From: SAT2750 sp963581185
GTDB taxonomy: Bacteria > Planctomycetota > Planctomycetia > Pirellulales > Pirellulaceae
Assembly (NCBI GenBank): GCA_963581185.1
Contig: CAUZOB010000001.1
Coordinates: forward strand, 1 to 64,000
Reading direction: 5' to 3'
DNA length: 64,000 nt
The notes beneath the pieces are model-generated. The model saw only the letters and a list, made by a program, of their open reading frames with translations, made no database searches and was not told the origin of the DNA. Every line of letters begins with the position of its first letter. Position 1 is the first letter of the stretch. The translations under genes were made by a program, and so were the position numbers. Positions 26,070 to 34,989 of the stretch are shown here, one piece after another.

Positions 26070-26984
26070 TCATCTACCCTTGCCGCCGGGGCTGCGTCCT
26101 GACTGCGAACCGCCGCGACCCGAACCCGTATTATATCCATAATGGCGGGCAATCTGTTCGGCAGACTTTTTCTGGGCCAGCATCAGCTGTTTCGCCTGCA
26201 GGCACGATGCCATCTCCCGCTGGGCCCTGTTGGCGGCAATCCGGTACTTGTTGTAAACCGAGACTCGCTGAGTGAGTCTTGTCTGGGTCGCCTTTTCGTC
26301 ACCAATACGATCATTGAGCCGCTCCCGTGCTCCGGACCAGAGTGCGGATTCGCGGCTGATTGTCCGCTTCTCTTTCTCCAGCCGGTCGACGGCCTGGCTG
26401 AGTTGGCGTTGGGCGAGAAGTACGGCCGGGACAGCGGTTATCTGCTTTTCACGTTCCACTCCCTTGACCGACAGTTTCAGCGTGCTGTCGACGCTCCGTC
26501 GCTGCTGACCATAGTGCTTGCGAGCTGCCTCGACGACGTCTTTGAGGGAGGCATAAGCGGAGTTGGCGGGGACATTTTTCAGCATCGCAGATTCAACTTC
26601 ATTCAGCTCCAGCTTGGCGGATGTCAGCTCCAGCTTGGAGAATTCACTCTCTGTTCTGGCCTGTTGCATGGGCGACAATGCGCGGTCCATGTACTCTCTC
26701 GCCTCGTTCATGTTCTTGCGGGCCGCCACAATACGAGCGTCCATGACCTTGATCTGCTGGGCCAGGATGCGGGCCTGGGCAGCCGCCTGTTGCGCTATCT
26801 GCCGGCGCATCTGCTCGATCTTCTGGCGGTTGTTCTTGTTCCCCTTCTTGGCAGCAGGGGAGATAGTCGGCGCCAGCATGCTCAGCAGCAGTCCCATGAT
26901 GAGTGGGCAGAGGAGGGAGCGACGATGATGGAGATGATCGGTGATCGGAGTGGCCTCGTGTTGAGCTGCTGCAGTTGGCCTCAA
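26070..26984 (-). CDS. hypothetical coiled-coil protein, probably exported
   Basis: 304 residues. A hydrophobic segment near residues 25-45 (LLCPLIMGLLLSMLAPTISPA) follows a charged start and looks like a signal peptide or anchor; a shorter start inside the frame is possible. Nearly all of the rest is a predicted coiled coil rich in Ala, Gln, Arg, Glu and Lys. The tail is Gly/Ser/Arg-rich (GSGRGGSQSGRSPGGKGR), low-complexity and positively charged. No family is recognised. It lies 51 bp upstream of the D-aminoacylase gene on the same strand and may share its transcript. Confidence 0.7.
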   Translation of the reverse strand: MRPTAAAQHEATPITDHLHHRRSLLCPLIMGLLLSMLAPTISPAAKKGNKNNRQKIEQMRRQIAQQAAAQARILAQQIKVMDARIVAARKNMNEAREYMDRALSPMQQARTESEFSKLELTSAKLELNEVESAMLKNVPANSAYASLKDVVEAARKHYGQQRRSVDSTLKLSVKGVEREKQITAVPAVLLAQRQLSQAVDRLEKEKRTISRESALWSGARERLNDRIGDEKATQTRLTQRVSVYNKYRIAANRAQREMASCLQAKQLMLAQKKSAEQIARHYGYNTGSGRGGSQSGRSPGGKGR

Positions 26985-27028
26985 GAGTGCTAGCCTTGAT
27001 GATAACAGATAAGGATACCGGTTACTGG

Positions 27029-27619
27029 TTAGAGGATCATCTCTGGTGGAACGAAGCCGCTGTCGCCGGACTGGGCGTCCAACTGGCTCCAGGTTTGTGA
27101 CGATTCGGAGCGGATCAGTTCATAAAACAGTGACTTGTAAGTGATCAGTGTAGCTCCGGCTGCGTGCATTCGAGTGATCGCAGCGGAGACATCGAGAGCC
27201 GAGCTATAGATGGCATCCGAGATGACAAACACCTGGAAGCGGCCGTCGATTAAATCCAGTACCGACTGCAGCACACAGACATCGGTTTCGCCACCGGCGA
27301 TGATCAGTTGCGTGCGTTCTTCTTTACCGATAGCCGACATGACTTCGAATTGACCACAGATGCTATATGTCGATTTCTCGAACAGCCGGCCGTCGGGCGG
27401 GAAGCGATTGTCCAGGCTGTCGGGCAATCCTCCTTTCTTGGCAACCGGTTTTTCCAGTGTGGCAATGACCGGGACGTCCACGAGCGGAGCCAGGATTAGC
27501 AGCTGTTCGAGTCGCTGAATCAGCGGCCGCATATTGTGTTCGGCCCGCTCGAGGAAATAAGGCTGAACGTCGACCAGCAGGATCAAAGCGGACGAGGGAG
27601 AGATCAGCAGTTCGGCCAA
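27029..27619 (-). CDS. isochorismatase-family cysteine hydrolase
   Basis: 196 residues, typical length for the family. The three catalytic elements are visible: Asp in LILLVDVQPYF (near 17), Lys in ATLEKPVAKKG, and the nucleophile Cys in IAGGETDVCVLQSVLDL, with the usual cis-peptide region before it. These enzymes hydrolyse amides, nicotinamide-like or isochorismate-like substrates; most genome members have unknown substrates. The gene is alone, with 186 bp between it and the divergent quinoprotein gene at 27806. It differs from the second isochorismatase-family gene at 56973. Confidence 0.9.
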   Translation of the reverse strand: MAELLISPSSALILLVDVQPYFLERAEHNMRPLIQRLEQLLILAPLVDVPVIATLEKPVAKKGGLPDSLDNRFPPDGRLFEKSTYSICGQFEVMSAIGKEERTQLIIAGGETDVCVLQSVLDLIDGRFQVFVISDAIYSSALDVSAAITRMHAAGATLITYKSLFYELIRSESSQTWSQLDAQSGDSGFVPPEMIL

Positions 27620-27805
27620 GACGATGCCCTCCGGTTACGTGGCTGGGGCGACCCATGAAACAACAGATCGATGGTATCAGATCGACTGGCCGCTGCCATT
27701 GGATGTCGACTTTCGACGACCCTGTTACACTACTGCCAGCAGGCCCTGCGAGTGGCCTGCTGGTTGCCCGCCCCTGCCACCAACTTCTTCTGAGGACAAG
27801 CTGAG

Positions 27806-30496
27806 ATGTCAACCAGCCGAATAGCCACGATTGCCCTGTTGCTGGCCAGTTGCCCCATCATGGCGGTCGCCGAAGTTACTCCACCTGCCGGATTTCAACC
27901 GCTCTTTAACGGTCGCGATCTGGAAGGATGGCAGGCAATTCCTCACTATGACCACCGCAAGCTGGCCGCCATGGAAGCGGCCGAGCGGGAGAAGCTGCTG
28001 GCTGGCTGGCAAGCAGAAGCCGAGCAGCACTGGACGGTTGACGATGGCGAACTGGTGAACGATGGAAAGGGACCCTACCTGACGACAAACCAGCAGTTTG
28101 GTGATATGGAACTGCTGCTGGAGTACAAGACAGCGGCTCAGGCGGACAGCGGGATCTACCTGCGCGGGACACCCCAGGTCCAGATCTGGGATTTCACGAA
28201 AGAGGGGGGCAAGTGGAATCGAGGCGCCGATCTCGGCTCGGGTGGCCTGTTCAACAACAGTCCCGGTAGCCCGGCGCGTGACCCCCTGCTGCTGGCTGAC
28301 CGACCGTTTGGCGAGTGGAACAAGTTCCGCATCGTGCAGATCGGTGCCCGTACGACCGTCTACCTGAATGACCAGCTGGTGGTCGACAATCAGCCGATGC
28401 ACAACTTCTGGGATCGCAGCCGTCCCCTCTTTCCACTGGGTCCCATTCAGCTGCAGACCCATGGTGGAGAAATCCGCTGGCGCAATATTTTCATTCGTGA
28501 GATCTCGATCCCGGCAGCGAACGAGTTATTGGCAAAGAGAGATGCTGATCAGTTCGAATCGCTCTTCAACGGCAAGGATCTGGCTGGCTGGCAGGGGGAT
28601 ACTGATGCATACGAGGTCAGCGATGGCGCGATTGCCTGTCGTGCTGGCAGCGGCGGTAACCTGTTCAGCGAAGAAGAGTACGCTGACTTTGTTGTTCGAC
28701 TTGAATTCAAGCTGCCGCCGGGCGGCAACAATGGCCTGGCGATCCGCTATCCCGGCAGTGGCGGGCCTCACGTTAGCGGGATGTGTGAAATCCAGGTGCT
28801 CGATTCAGAGCACCCCAAGTATGCCAGTCTGGATCCGCGCCAGTATCACGGTTCCGCTTATGGCATTGCTGCCGCACATCGCGGTTACCTGCGTGAGACC
28901 GGCCAGTGGAACTTTCAACAGGTCACGGTGCGAGGATCGACAATCGAGGTTGAGTTGAATGGCTATACGATCCTTTCGACCGATGTCGCGGACGTGACCG
29001 AGTTCAAGGATGGCGCGGCACCTACCGGCTTCAAGCGAACAACTGGCTTCTTTGGCTTTGCCGGACATGGAGACCCGGTCGCTTTCCGCAATATCTCGAT
29101 TCGCCGCCTGCCGCCAGTCTCGCTGGTCGAGAGCAGCTGGCCGCAATTCCGTGGCCAGAACAGCTCGGGACGTGCTGGCTGGGGAGGTGGTTATCCCACC
29201 GAGCTGGGACCGGAGAAGAATGTGGTCTGGAAAGTACCGCTGGCCAGCGGGCACTCATCGCCAATCGTGATCGGCGATTCGATCGTGCTGACCGCCCAGC
29301 AGGACGACAAGCTGCAGACAATCTGCCTGGCACGGAAAGATGGTTCGGTCAAATGGGTCGCGGATGCTCCCTACAAGGAACTGGAAGCAATCCACCAGAT
29401 CGGCAGCCATGCGCAGAGCAGTCCGGCCAGTGACGGTGAGCGAGTTGTCTCATTCTTTGGCTCCAGTGGCTTGTACTGCTATGACATGGACGGCGAGTTG
29501 CTTTGGAAGAAGCCGATGGGACCGTTCAACAACGACTTTGGCGCCGGCACTTCACCGATCATCTCAGCTGATCAGGTGATTCTCTGCCAGGATCACGATA
29601 CCGGTTCTTTCCTGATCTCGGTCGACAAGCGGACCGGTGAGACGAACTGGGAAGTGGATCGCAGCGAGTTTCCGCGAAATTACTGCAGCCCTGTGATCTG
29701 GACTGTGAATGGTCAAAAGCAGATTGTTGTGGCCGCCACGCTACGAGTTGTCGGCTATGACTTTCAGACCGGTGAAGAAGTCTGGACGGTACGTGGTATT
29801 TCCCGCTCGGTCTGTATGACACCGGTCATCGGCGACCGCAACAAGCTCTTTTTAGCTGGCTGGGCGCGGGGCGGTGATGAGGGTGAGCGGATCGTGGTGG
29901 ATGATTTTGCCGATGTGATCAAGACGCGGGACACCAACAACAATGGCCTGATTGAGCGGACTGAGCTGGAGAAGGGGGGCGCCATCGAGCGCCGCTTTAG
30001 CCAGGTCGATCGTGACAAGTCGGGCACGCTGACCGGCAAGGAATACGAGTACTTTCGTGGCCTCTTCGATTCCGCTCGGAATGTCCTGATGGCGATTGAA
30101 CCTGGTGGAACGGGGGATGTGACGGAATCACACGTCTCCTGGGAATTCCGCAAATTTCTGCCGTTCTGCAGTTCGCCGCTGGCCTACAACGGCTATATCT
30201 TTACCGTCAAAGATGGCGGCATCCTGACCTCGCTGAATGCTCGTACCGGTCAGCCGCTGAAGACGGCCCGAGTTTCCGGCAGCGGGGCCTATTACAGTTC
30301 GCCGGTGGCGGCCGATGGTCGGGTCTACCTGGTAGATCAACGTGGGCGGCTGACGGTTGTCAGCGCCTGGGCCGAATGGAAGGAGCTGGCGAAGGCTGAT
30401 TTCGAGGAAGAAGTCTACGCGACTCCGGCGCTCGTGGATGGCAGGATTTACCTGCGCACCAGCGGCCACCTGTACTGCTTTGGTAGCCAGCCGTGA
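27806..30496 (+). CDS. secreted two-DUF1080 / PQQ beta-propeller / EF-hand fusion protein
   Basis: 896 residues with a signal peptide (IATIALLLASCPIMAVAEV). There are two DUF1080 domains: residues ~25-235 (FQPLFNGRDLEGWQAI, YLRGTPQVQIWD) and ~245-430 (FESLFNGKDLAGWQGD, GGNNGLAIRYPG). From ~440 to the end it is a PQQ-like beta-propeller (WPQFRGQNSSGRAGW, GTSPIISADQVILCQDHD). Inserted near residues 710-755 are two EF-hand-like calcium loops, DTNNNGLIERTE and DRDKSGTLTGKE. The protein is probably periplasmic and sugar-related. The EF-hand insert within the propeller is unusual and suggests calcium-stabilised structure. A 31-base stem-loop at 30530-30560 follows the gene. Confidence 0.9.
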   Translation: MSTSRIATIALLLASCPIMAVAEVTPPAGFQPLFNGRDLEGWQAIPHYDHRKLAAMEAAEREKLLAGWQAEAEQHWTVDDGELVNDGKGPYLTTNQQFGDMELLLEYKTAAQADSGIYLRGTPQVQIWDFTKEGGKWNRGADLGSGGLFNNSPGSPARDPLLLADRPFGEWNKFRIVQIGARTTVYLNDQLVVDNQPMHNFWDRSRPLFPLGPIQLQTHGGEIRWRNIFIREISIPAANELLAKRDADQFESLFNGKDLAGWQGDTDAYEVSDGAIACRAGSGGNLFSEEEYADFVVRLEFKLPPGGNNGLAIRYPGSGGPHVSGMCEIQVLDSEHPKYASLDPRQYHGSAYGIAAAHRGYLRETGQWNFQQVTVRGSTIEVELNGYTILSTDVADVTEFKDGAAPTGFKRTTGFFGFAGHGDPVAFRNISIRRLPPVSLVESSWPQFRGQNSSGRAGWGGGYPTELGPEKNVVWKVPLASGHSSPIVIGDSIVLTAQQDDKLQTICLARKDGSVKWVADAPYKELEAIHQIGSHAQSSPASDGERVVSFFGSSGLYCYDMDGELLWKKPMGPFNNDFGAGTSPIISADQVILCQDHDTGSFLISVDKRTGETNWEVDRSEFPRNYCSPVIWTVNGQKQIVVAATLRVVGYDFQTGEEVWTVRGISRSVCMTPVIGDRNKLFLAGWARGGDEGERIVVDDFADVIKTRDTNNNGLIERTELEKGGAIERRFSQVDRDKSGTLTGKEYEYFRGLFDSARNVLMAIEPGGTGDVTESHVSWEFRKFLPFCSSPLAYNGYIFTVKDGGILTSLNARTGQPLKTARVSGSGAYYSSPVAADGRVYLVDQRGRLTVVSAWAEWKELAKADFEEEVYATPALVDGRIYLRTSGHLYCFGSQP

Positions 30497-30529
30497 TCGT
30501 AGCCCACAGATAGTAGCAGAGAGGATAAT

Positions 30530-30560
30530 CTCCTGCGCCCGTGTTGGACGGACGCAGGAG
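30530..30560 (+). terminator. probable transcription terminator stem-loop
   Basis: CTCCTGCG at 30530-30537 pairs with CGCAGGAG at 30553-30560, and inside them CCGT pairs with ACGG around the loop GTTGG, with one C/A mismatch between. It lies 34 bases after the quinoprotein stop and 14 bases before the end of the minus-strand remnant, so it could stop transcription from either side. There is no strong T-run after it, which lowers certainty. Confidence 0.6.
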
Positions 30561-30573
30561 CAATCCCGCTCTA

Positions 30574-30791
30574 CTACTCTTCGCCAGAATCGCTTTCCGC
30601 TTTTGGATCGGCTTCGTCGGCAAACTGCAGGCCGAAGTTGTAGAGCTTAAACGAGTAAGTAGCGATCACAATGATCAGCAGCAGCATGACGCCGATCCGT
30701 GACAGCAGTGCCCAACGGAAGGCGGATTCAATAGCATATGCCTTGTTTTCAATTGCATCGATTTGTGTCGAAAGGGGTTTTCAGCAGCCAT
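30574..30791 (-). pseudogene. small single-pass membrane protein gene with one-base frameshift
   Basis: From the ATG at 30791 the minus strand reads MAAENPF and then goes out of frame. In the adjacent frame the downstream sequence reads STQIDAIENKAYAIESAFRW, a hydrophobic helix (IGVMLLLIIVIATYSF), then LYNFGLQFADEADP and a Glu/Ser-rich end at a TAG (30574). Adding one base in the CCCC run near 30772-30775 would join both parts into one protein of about 72 residues, MAAENPLSTQ... onwards. The reading change is either a real frameshift or a sequencing error in a homopolymer. No family is recognised. A possible ribosome-binding GAGG precedes the ATG. Confidence 0.55.
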
Positions 30792-31101
30792 GTCTTTTAG
30801 TACCTCGCTGACGAGATAGGGATGTGATCGGAACTGTTTGCGGCTCTCCAAACGACCTCCGGACGCACCGGTCACGGTAGTCGTTGGATTTCAAATTCCC
30901 GGCCAAGGGAGCGGCGTGCCCTGATTACGTGAGTGGAGCTCAACGGGCAGCCAGTAAGAGATGCAATTAACCCAAAGCCGGATATCAACCTAGGGAGTAT
31001 GAATACCCAATTCAAAGGAGCCAGTGTTATTTTCCGGGAATAATTGCTGACCGGAAAAACCCTCTAAAATCTGCTGATTTGAGAGGCAGTTGGGCAGTCT
31101 G
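30792..31101. other. non-coding stretch between remnant and peptidase gene
   Basis: I see no plausible coding sequence here. The only structure noted is an inverted repeat: TTTTCCGG at 31030-31037 and CCGGAAAA at 31051-31058, with a 13-base spacer. It lies 44 bases past the stop of the minus-strand peptidase gene. It could be a weak terminator, but it has no clear T-run after the stem. Confidence 0.35.
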
Positions 31102-32478
31102 TCAGCGAGCGAGCGAGCCCATCGGGTCCCATGCAGGCAGCACGATGGGATCCTGTTGCCAGGCATCGAGCAGCTCGGCGGAGAGGTACTTTTTATTGGC
31201 GGCAATTTCGAACATGAACTCGTCAAACCATGAGTCATTCATGACATAGAAGCCCTTGCGGCCATTTTCTTCGCCCCAGCTGTTTTCCACGCGCCAGCGA
31301 CGTGCCGCCTGGCTCCCATCGTTGTCCACCAGATCCACACCGGTGAATAACATGGCATGCGTCATCAAGGTCTCGTGATGGACAAGCCGATCGGCCTTGG
31401 GCATATCCAGGTCGGTGTCGTAGACCCCCCTGTAGTCGTAGAGATCGACGTCCCAGATACCCTGGTCTCGCCGCATCATCTTGCCCACATCACAGCCCAT
31501 CCAGACCGGCTGCTGATCCAGGATCGTGGAAATCGTCACCTGCTTCATGGTCTCAATGTCCACGTTCAGGTACTTGACCATATCGCCACCAACAACGTTA
31601 CCGAGAAAATCGACGGTAAAAGTTCTGCCGACCGGGCTGGAGGGTCGGGGGTCATGGACCAGGCAGACATAGTCATCCAGCGGCTGTTCGATGTACTTGT
31701 CGGCAAACTGCCCAGGCGTCAGTGTGCCAGCCCGATTGAATTTTCGGTCCTTGTCGTTCCATTGCCAGTCAAACTCGGTCGGAGGCGTTCCCAGGTGAAT
31801 GGCAAGAATCCGATAGACCTCGGACACCACCTGGTACTGTTGCTGGGCCAGGCTCTCTTGCGAATCACCATTGGCTGAAGCCTTCCTCAGCTGCATCGCT
31901 GCCTGTCGCAAGCGGGCCAACAGCACCTCGTTCATTCGCCGGGTATTACTGGAGCTTTGCGATTCCGGCATGACCTCCTTGGGGACCACGCCGTGCTTCT
32001 TGATGATATTGGTGAACATGTTCCACTGGCCGCCGTCGTCCAGCGGTTTGTCCAGCAGCCAGGCGACTGTGCGGTCATCGACTTCGCGGTCGGCGGTATC
32101 GAGGATACTTTGCAGGAAGTAGTTGGCCCGTTCCAGCTTGTCCCAGAAGAGCGTGTGATTCTGGCTGAACTCGAAATCCTTCAGATTCAAAGCGGCCATG
32201 GCTGCCGGACGGAAGAGATTCAAGCCGGCGAACATCCAGCAGCGACCACTTCGTTTCTGGTTGGTGACGCTCCAGTCATCCAGCAGGTGCGAAAAGGTGT
32301 GGCTGGTCGACGTTACGATATGGCGATCGAGTGCCACATCGTCAATGCCCGTTTGCGTGACGGCGTTTTGCATCATCCGCGCTGTCGGATGCGAATCAAA
32401 GTCACTCCGCAACTGGGCCATTTGTCCGTCATCCAGAGAATGCTCAGACTGAGCCGCTGGTTGTGTTGTCGTCGCCAT
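31102..32478 (-). CDS. C1B cysteine peptidase (bleomycin hydrolase / aminopeptidase C family)
   Basis: The frame opens at 32526, but those first 16 codons come from the heptamer repeat array; the ATG at 32478 begins MATTTQPAAQSEHS and gives 458 residues, normal for PepC. The catalytic Cys is in NQKRSGRCWMFAGLN (C near 79), the His in DRLVHHETLMTHAMLFTGVD, and the Asn in RWRVENSWGEENGRKG. These enzymes form cytoplasmic hexameric aminopeptidases. It is the last gene of the DUF1549-DUF1501-WD40 operon, after a 62 bp gap filled by the repeat array. No clear Shine-Dalgarno sequence precedes the ATG because repeat DNA occupies that position. Confidence 0.93.
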   Translation of the reverse strand: MATTTQPAAQSEHSLDDGQMAQLRSDFDSHPTARMMQNAVTQTGIDDVALDRHIVTSTSHTFSHLLDDWSVTNQKRSGRCWMFAGLNLFRPAAMAALNLKDFEFSQNHTLFWDKLERANYFLQSILDTADREVDDRTVAWLLDKPLDDGGQWNMFTNIIKKHGVVPKEVMPESQSSSNTRRMNEVLLARLRQAAMQLRKASANGDSQESLAQQQYQVVSEVYRILAIHLGTPPTEFDWQWNDKDRKFNRAGTLTPGQFADKYIEQPLDDYVCLVHDPRPSSPVGRTFTVDFLGNVVGGDMVKYLNVDIETMKQVTISTILDQQPVWMGCDVGKMMRRDQGIWDVDLYDYRGVYDTDLDMPKADRLVHHETLMTHAMLFTGVDLVDNDGSQAARRWRVENSWGEENGRKGFYVMNDSWFDEFMFEIAANKKYLSAELLDAWQQDPIVLPAWDPMGSLAR

Positions 32479-32483
32479 AATCT

Positions 32484-32551
32484 GTAACCCGTAACCCGTA
32501 ACCTGAAACCTGAAACCACTAACCACTAACCACTAACCACTAACCACTAAC
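32484..32551. repeat. heptanucleotide tandem repeat array
   Basis: About ten 7-base units in register: GTAACCC twice, GTAACCT, GAAACCT, GAAACCA, then CTAACCA four times and a partial unit. On the minus strand the main unit reads TTAGTGG, with TTTCAGG and TTACGGG variants nearer the peptidase gene. The array contains the stop codon of the WD40 gene (32540-32542) and fills the gap to 6 bases before the peptidase ATG. It resembles the short tandemly repeated heptamers known from cyanobacteria. Confidence 0.9.
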
Positions 32552-33676
32552 TTCTTCGGTCATCTGGTAGATGCGCAGGCTTCCGTCAAAGCATGCTGCG
32601 GCCAGGCGACGATTGTCGGCGGCCAGGTCGATACCGCGAATGCAGTCCAGAACCTTGGGCTCATCGACGTTCAAGGAATGGAAGGGCTTGAGGGCCAGCG
32701 GATCCTTGTCTGCCTGCCTCAGTTTCAAGTCACCCTCCTTTTCTTCCTTCTTGCTGACCTTGACCGGACTACTCGCTTCGTCCAGCTTCCAAAAACAGAT
32801 CAGCCCGCTGCCACTCTGCTTGGCAATTCCGCCGATAATGTAGCCATCGGGATGAAAACGGATTCCCCAGGCAACGCCGGTCGAATTGTCTTCCGGTCGC
32901 AAGTGACGCAGCACGGTACGCTTCTCCCAGTCAATCAGGCCAATGATCGGATCCTGTTGGCCGGCGAAGGAGTTGACGACGTTGGTGATACCAGCTGTTG
33001 CGACCAGCCTGCCGTCAGGGGAGAGTCGCATGTCACGTGCGCCACCCATATCGGCGGCAAACTTGTTGTCGTATCCGGTCATCACGGTGGCAATACTGGC
33101 AACCCGCTGAGCCGAGTCCAGGTCCCAGATAAAGACATTGCCCATCAAGTCCTGGGAGACCAGGTGCTTGCCGTCGGGATGAAAGTTGACCGCGTAGGGG
33201 TTCCGTTCATGCCCGGCCAATTCGGCAATCATCTCACCCACGTCCGCTCGCCAGACGCGGATCATGTTGTCATTGCCACAGGTCGCCAGCAGCGAGCCAT
33301 CGGGGCTGACTCGAACCCAGCGAGCCGAGCCGACATGCGCGCGGACCATTCGCCGGGAGCGGGGCAGTGGATCGTCGGTTAGCCACCAGTGCAGCTCGCC
33401 ATCCCAGCCGGCCGTGTAAAGCCAGTTGCCGTCGGGGGAAAAGTCCATCGAGCGGACCCAGCTGTTGTGGCCCGAGAGCATCATCTTGCGACCGCTGGAG
33501 AGATCCCAGCGGTAGACGTTCAGATCCTCGGCTCCGGCAAAAACAAAACGCGAGAGTGGATCAAAGCGGCAGCAGGTGAGTGGCAGCTGGTGCTGGTAAG
33601 ACGCCACCTTGTGAGTCTTGGTCACATCCAGCGGCAGGCTTGCCAGGTCGGTTGGTACTGCAGTTGGTTCGTTCAT
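32540..33676 (-). CDS. WD40 repeat protein
   Basis: 378 residues with several WD40 blades, for example LSGHNSWVRSMDFSPDGNWL, RMVRAHVGSARWVRVSPDGS, and LAGHERNPYAVNFHPDGKHL. There is no signal peptide, so it is probably cytoplasmic, unlike its exported neighbours. Its ATG overlaps the stop of the DUF1501 gene in an ATGA arrangement (33673-33676), which points to translational coupling. The C-terminus, EEVSG, is encoded by the edge of the heptamer array. It probably works as a protein-binding scaffold; partners are unknown. Confidence 0.9.
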   Translation of the reverse strand: MNEPTAVPTDLASLPLDVTKTHKVASYQHQLPLTCCRFDPLSRFVFAGAEDLNVYRWDLSSGRKMMLSGHNSWVRSMDFSPDGNWLYTAGWDGELHWWLTDDPLPRSRRMVRAHVGSARWVRVSPDGSLLATCGNDNMIRVWRADVGEMIAELAGHERNPYAVNFHPDGKHLVSQDLMGNVFIWDLDSAQRVASIATVMTGYDNKFAADMGGARDMRLSPDGRLVATAGITNVVNSFAGQQDPIIGLIDWEKRTVLRHLRPEDNSTGVAWGIRFHPDGYIIGGIAKQSGSGLICFWKLDEASSPVKVSKKEEKEGDLKLRQADKDPLALKPFHSLNVDEPKVLDCIRGIDLAADNRRLAAACFDGSLRIYQMTEEVSG

Positions 33677-34944
33677 GCCAGCAGCTCTTTGATCGGTTCG
33701 ACCGCTGGATCACCGATCGGAATCTCACGACCGTCGATATCATGATTGGCAGTGGAGTCGATACCGAGTGCCTGCAGGTATGTATGGAAGAGGTGACCGC
33801 CGTGGACCTCGTGGTCCACCACTTCGGTCCCCTTGTCGTTGGTGGCACCAATCACCGCTCCGGTCTGAACGCCGCAGCCACCAAGTGCCATCGACCAGGC
33901 ACTTCCCCAGTGATCGCGGCCATAACGATGGTTGATCTTGGGGGTCCGGCCAAACTCGGAATAGACCATCACCAGCGTGCTCTCGAGCATGCCACTCTCC
34001 TCGAGATCACCCAGCAGGGTCGAGAAGGGTTGATCAAATTCACCCAGCTGTTCAACGTGAAAGTTGAAATTTTCGGCATGTGTATCGTAGCCATGGTGCG
34101 TGACCTTGACGCAGGTCGAACCCTCTTCCAGCAAGGTCCGGGCCATCAGGCAGTAGCGACCGAAATCGTGACGACCGTAACGGTCCAGCTGGTCTTCTGA
34201 CTGCTTCTCAAACAAATCCTTGCGCGCCATCAACTGGGCTGCCTGGTTAAACGTCGCGTCGTAGGAATCGACCAGTGCCTTGGGGCGCCGTGAAGTGAAT
34301 TGCTGATTCAGCTGGCTGCGGAAATCGCGACGCCTGGAAAACTGCTGTTCACTCAGCTCCTGCTGACGGTCGAGGTTGTCCGGTGGGACGATGCCCTCGA
34401 GCCGCATTTGGGCGTAGCTGGATCCGAGGAAGCCAGCGGTATTGTCGGTCAGGCCGCGCGTTGAAATGTGGACGAAGCCGGGCAGGGGACTGTCGGTCGG
34501 TGCCAGGTACTTGTTCACCACCGATCCGATATAAGGATAGGCACTCTCGCCCCGCCGACCCTTCTCCATGAACATGTGACCCTGGTGATGGTCGTCGGTG
34601 TTCAAGTTGATGCTGCGGACGACAGATAGCAGGTGCATTTTCTGGGCAGTGTAAGGAAGCAGCTCGCAGATCCGCAGGCCCGGAACCGATGTCGGAATCG
34701 ACTGGAAGGGACCGCCATACAGGGTCCCCGGCTTGGGATCCCAGGACTCCAGCTGGCTGACGCCGCCCTGCATGTAAATCTGCAGGATTCGCTTTTGGTC
34801 GGACTTCAGCGTGTCGGCCACCAGCTGGCTGGAGAAACCATCCAGTCCAGCCATTGCACCAGCTCCCAGGGCAGCTGTCCCAGCCAGAAAGTTTCGGCGC
34901 GAGTGGACATGATCCAGCGGATGACAACCAGTATTCCGCTTCAT
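33673..34944 (-). CDS. DUF1501 family protein, Tat-exported
   Basis: 423 residues. The leader contains a twin-arginine motif, HSRRNFLAGTAALGAGAMAG (residues ~13-32). Family features: RILQIYMQGGVSQLESWDPK near 55-70, LLSVVRSINLNTDDHHQGHMF, and LVMVYSEFGRTPKINHRYGRDHW near the C-terminal third. This version reads YMQGGVSQ where others have xMxGGPSQ. The function is unknown; the fold is related to sulfatases. It lies 45 bp downstream of the DUF1549/DUF1553 gene and overlaps the WD40 gene by 4 bp. Confidence 0.93.
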   Translation of the reverse strand: MKRNTGCHPLDHVHSRRNFLAGTAALGAGAMAGLDGFSSQLVADTLKSDQKRILQIYMQGGVSQLESWDPKPGTLYGGPFQSIPTSVPGLRICELLPYTAQKMHLLSVVRSINLNTDDHHQGHMFMEKGRRGESAYPYIGSVVNKYLAPTDSPLPGFVHISTRGLTDNTAGFLGSSYAQMRLEGIVPPDNLDRQQELSEQQFSRRRDFRSQLNQQFTSRRPKALVDSYDATFNQAAQLMARKDLFEKQSEDQLDRYGRHDFGRYCLMARTLLEEGSTCVKVTHHGYDTHAENFNFHVEQLGEFDQPFSTLLGDLEESGMLESTLVMVYSEFGRTPKINHRYGRDHWGSAWSMALGGCGVQTGAVIGATNDKGTEVVDHEVHGGHLFHTYLQALGIDSTANHDIDGREIPIGDPAVEPIKELLA

Positions 34945-34989
34945 TTGTAGTCTCCTGCAAGGTGAAAATGGCCGAGTCTGCTTGTCGCC

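Noticed and set aside
32484..32551. Short repeats as a CRISPR array
   Set aside because: Units are 7 bases, directly joined, with no spacers.
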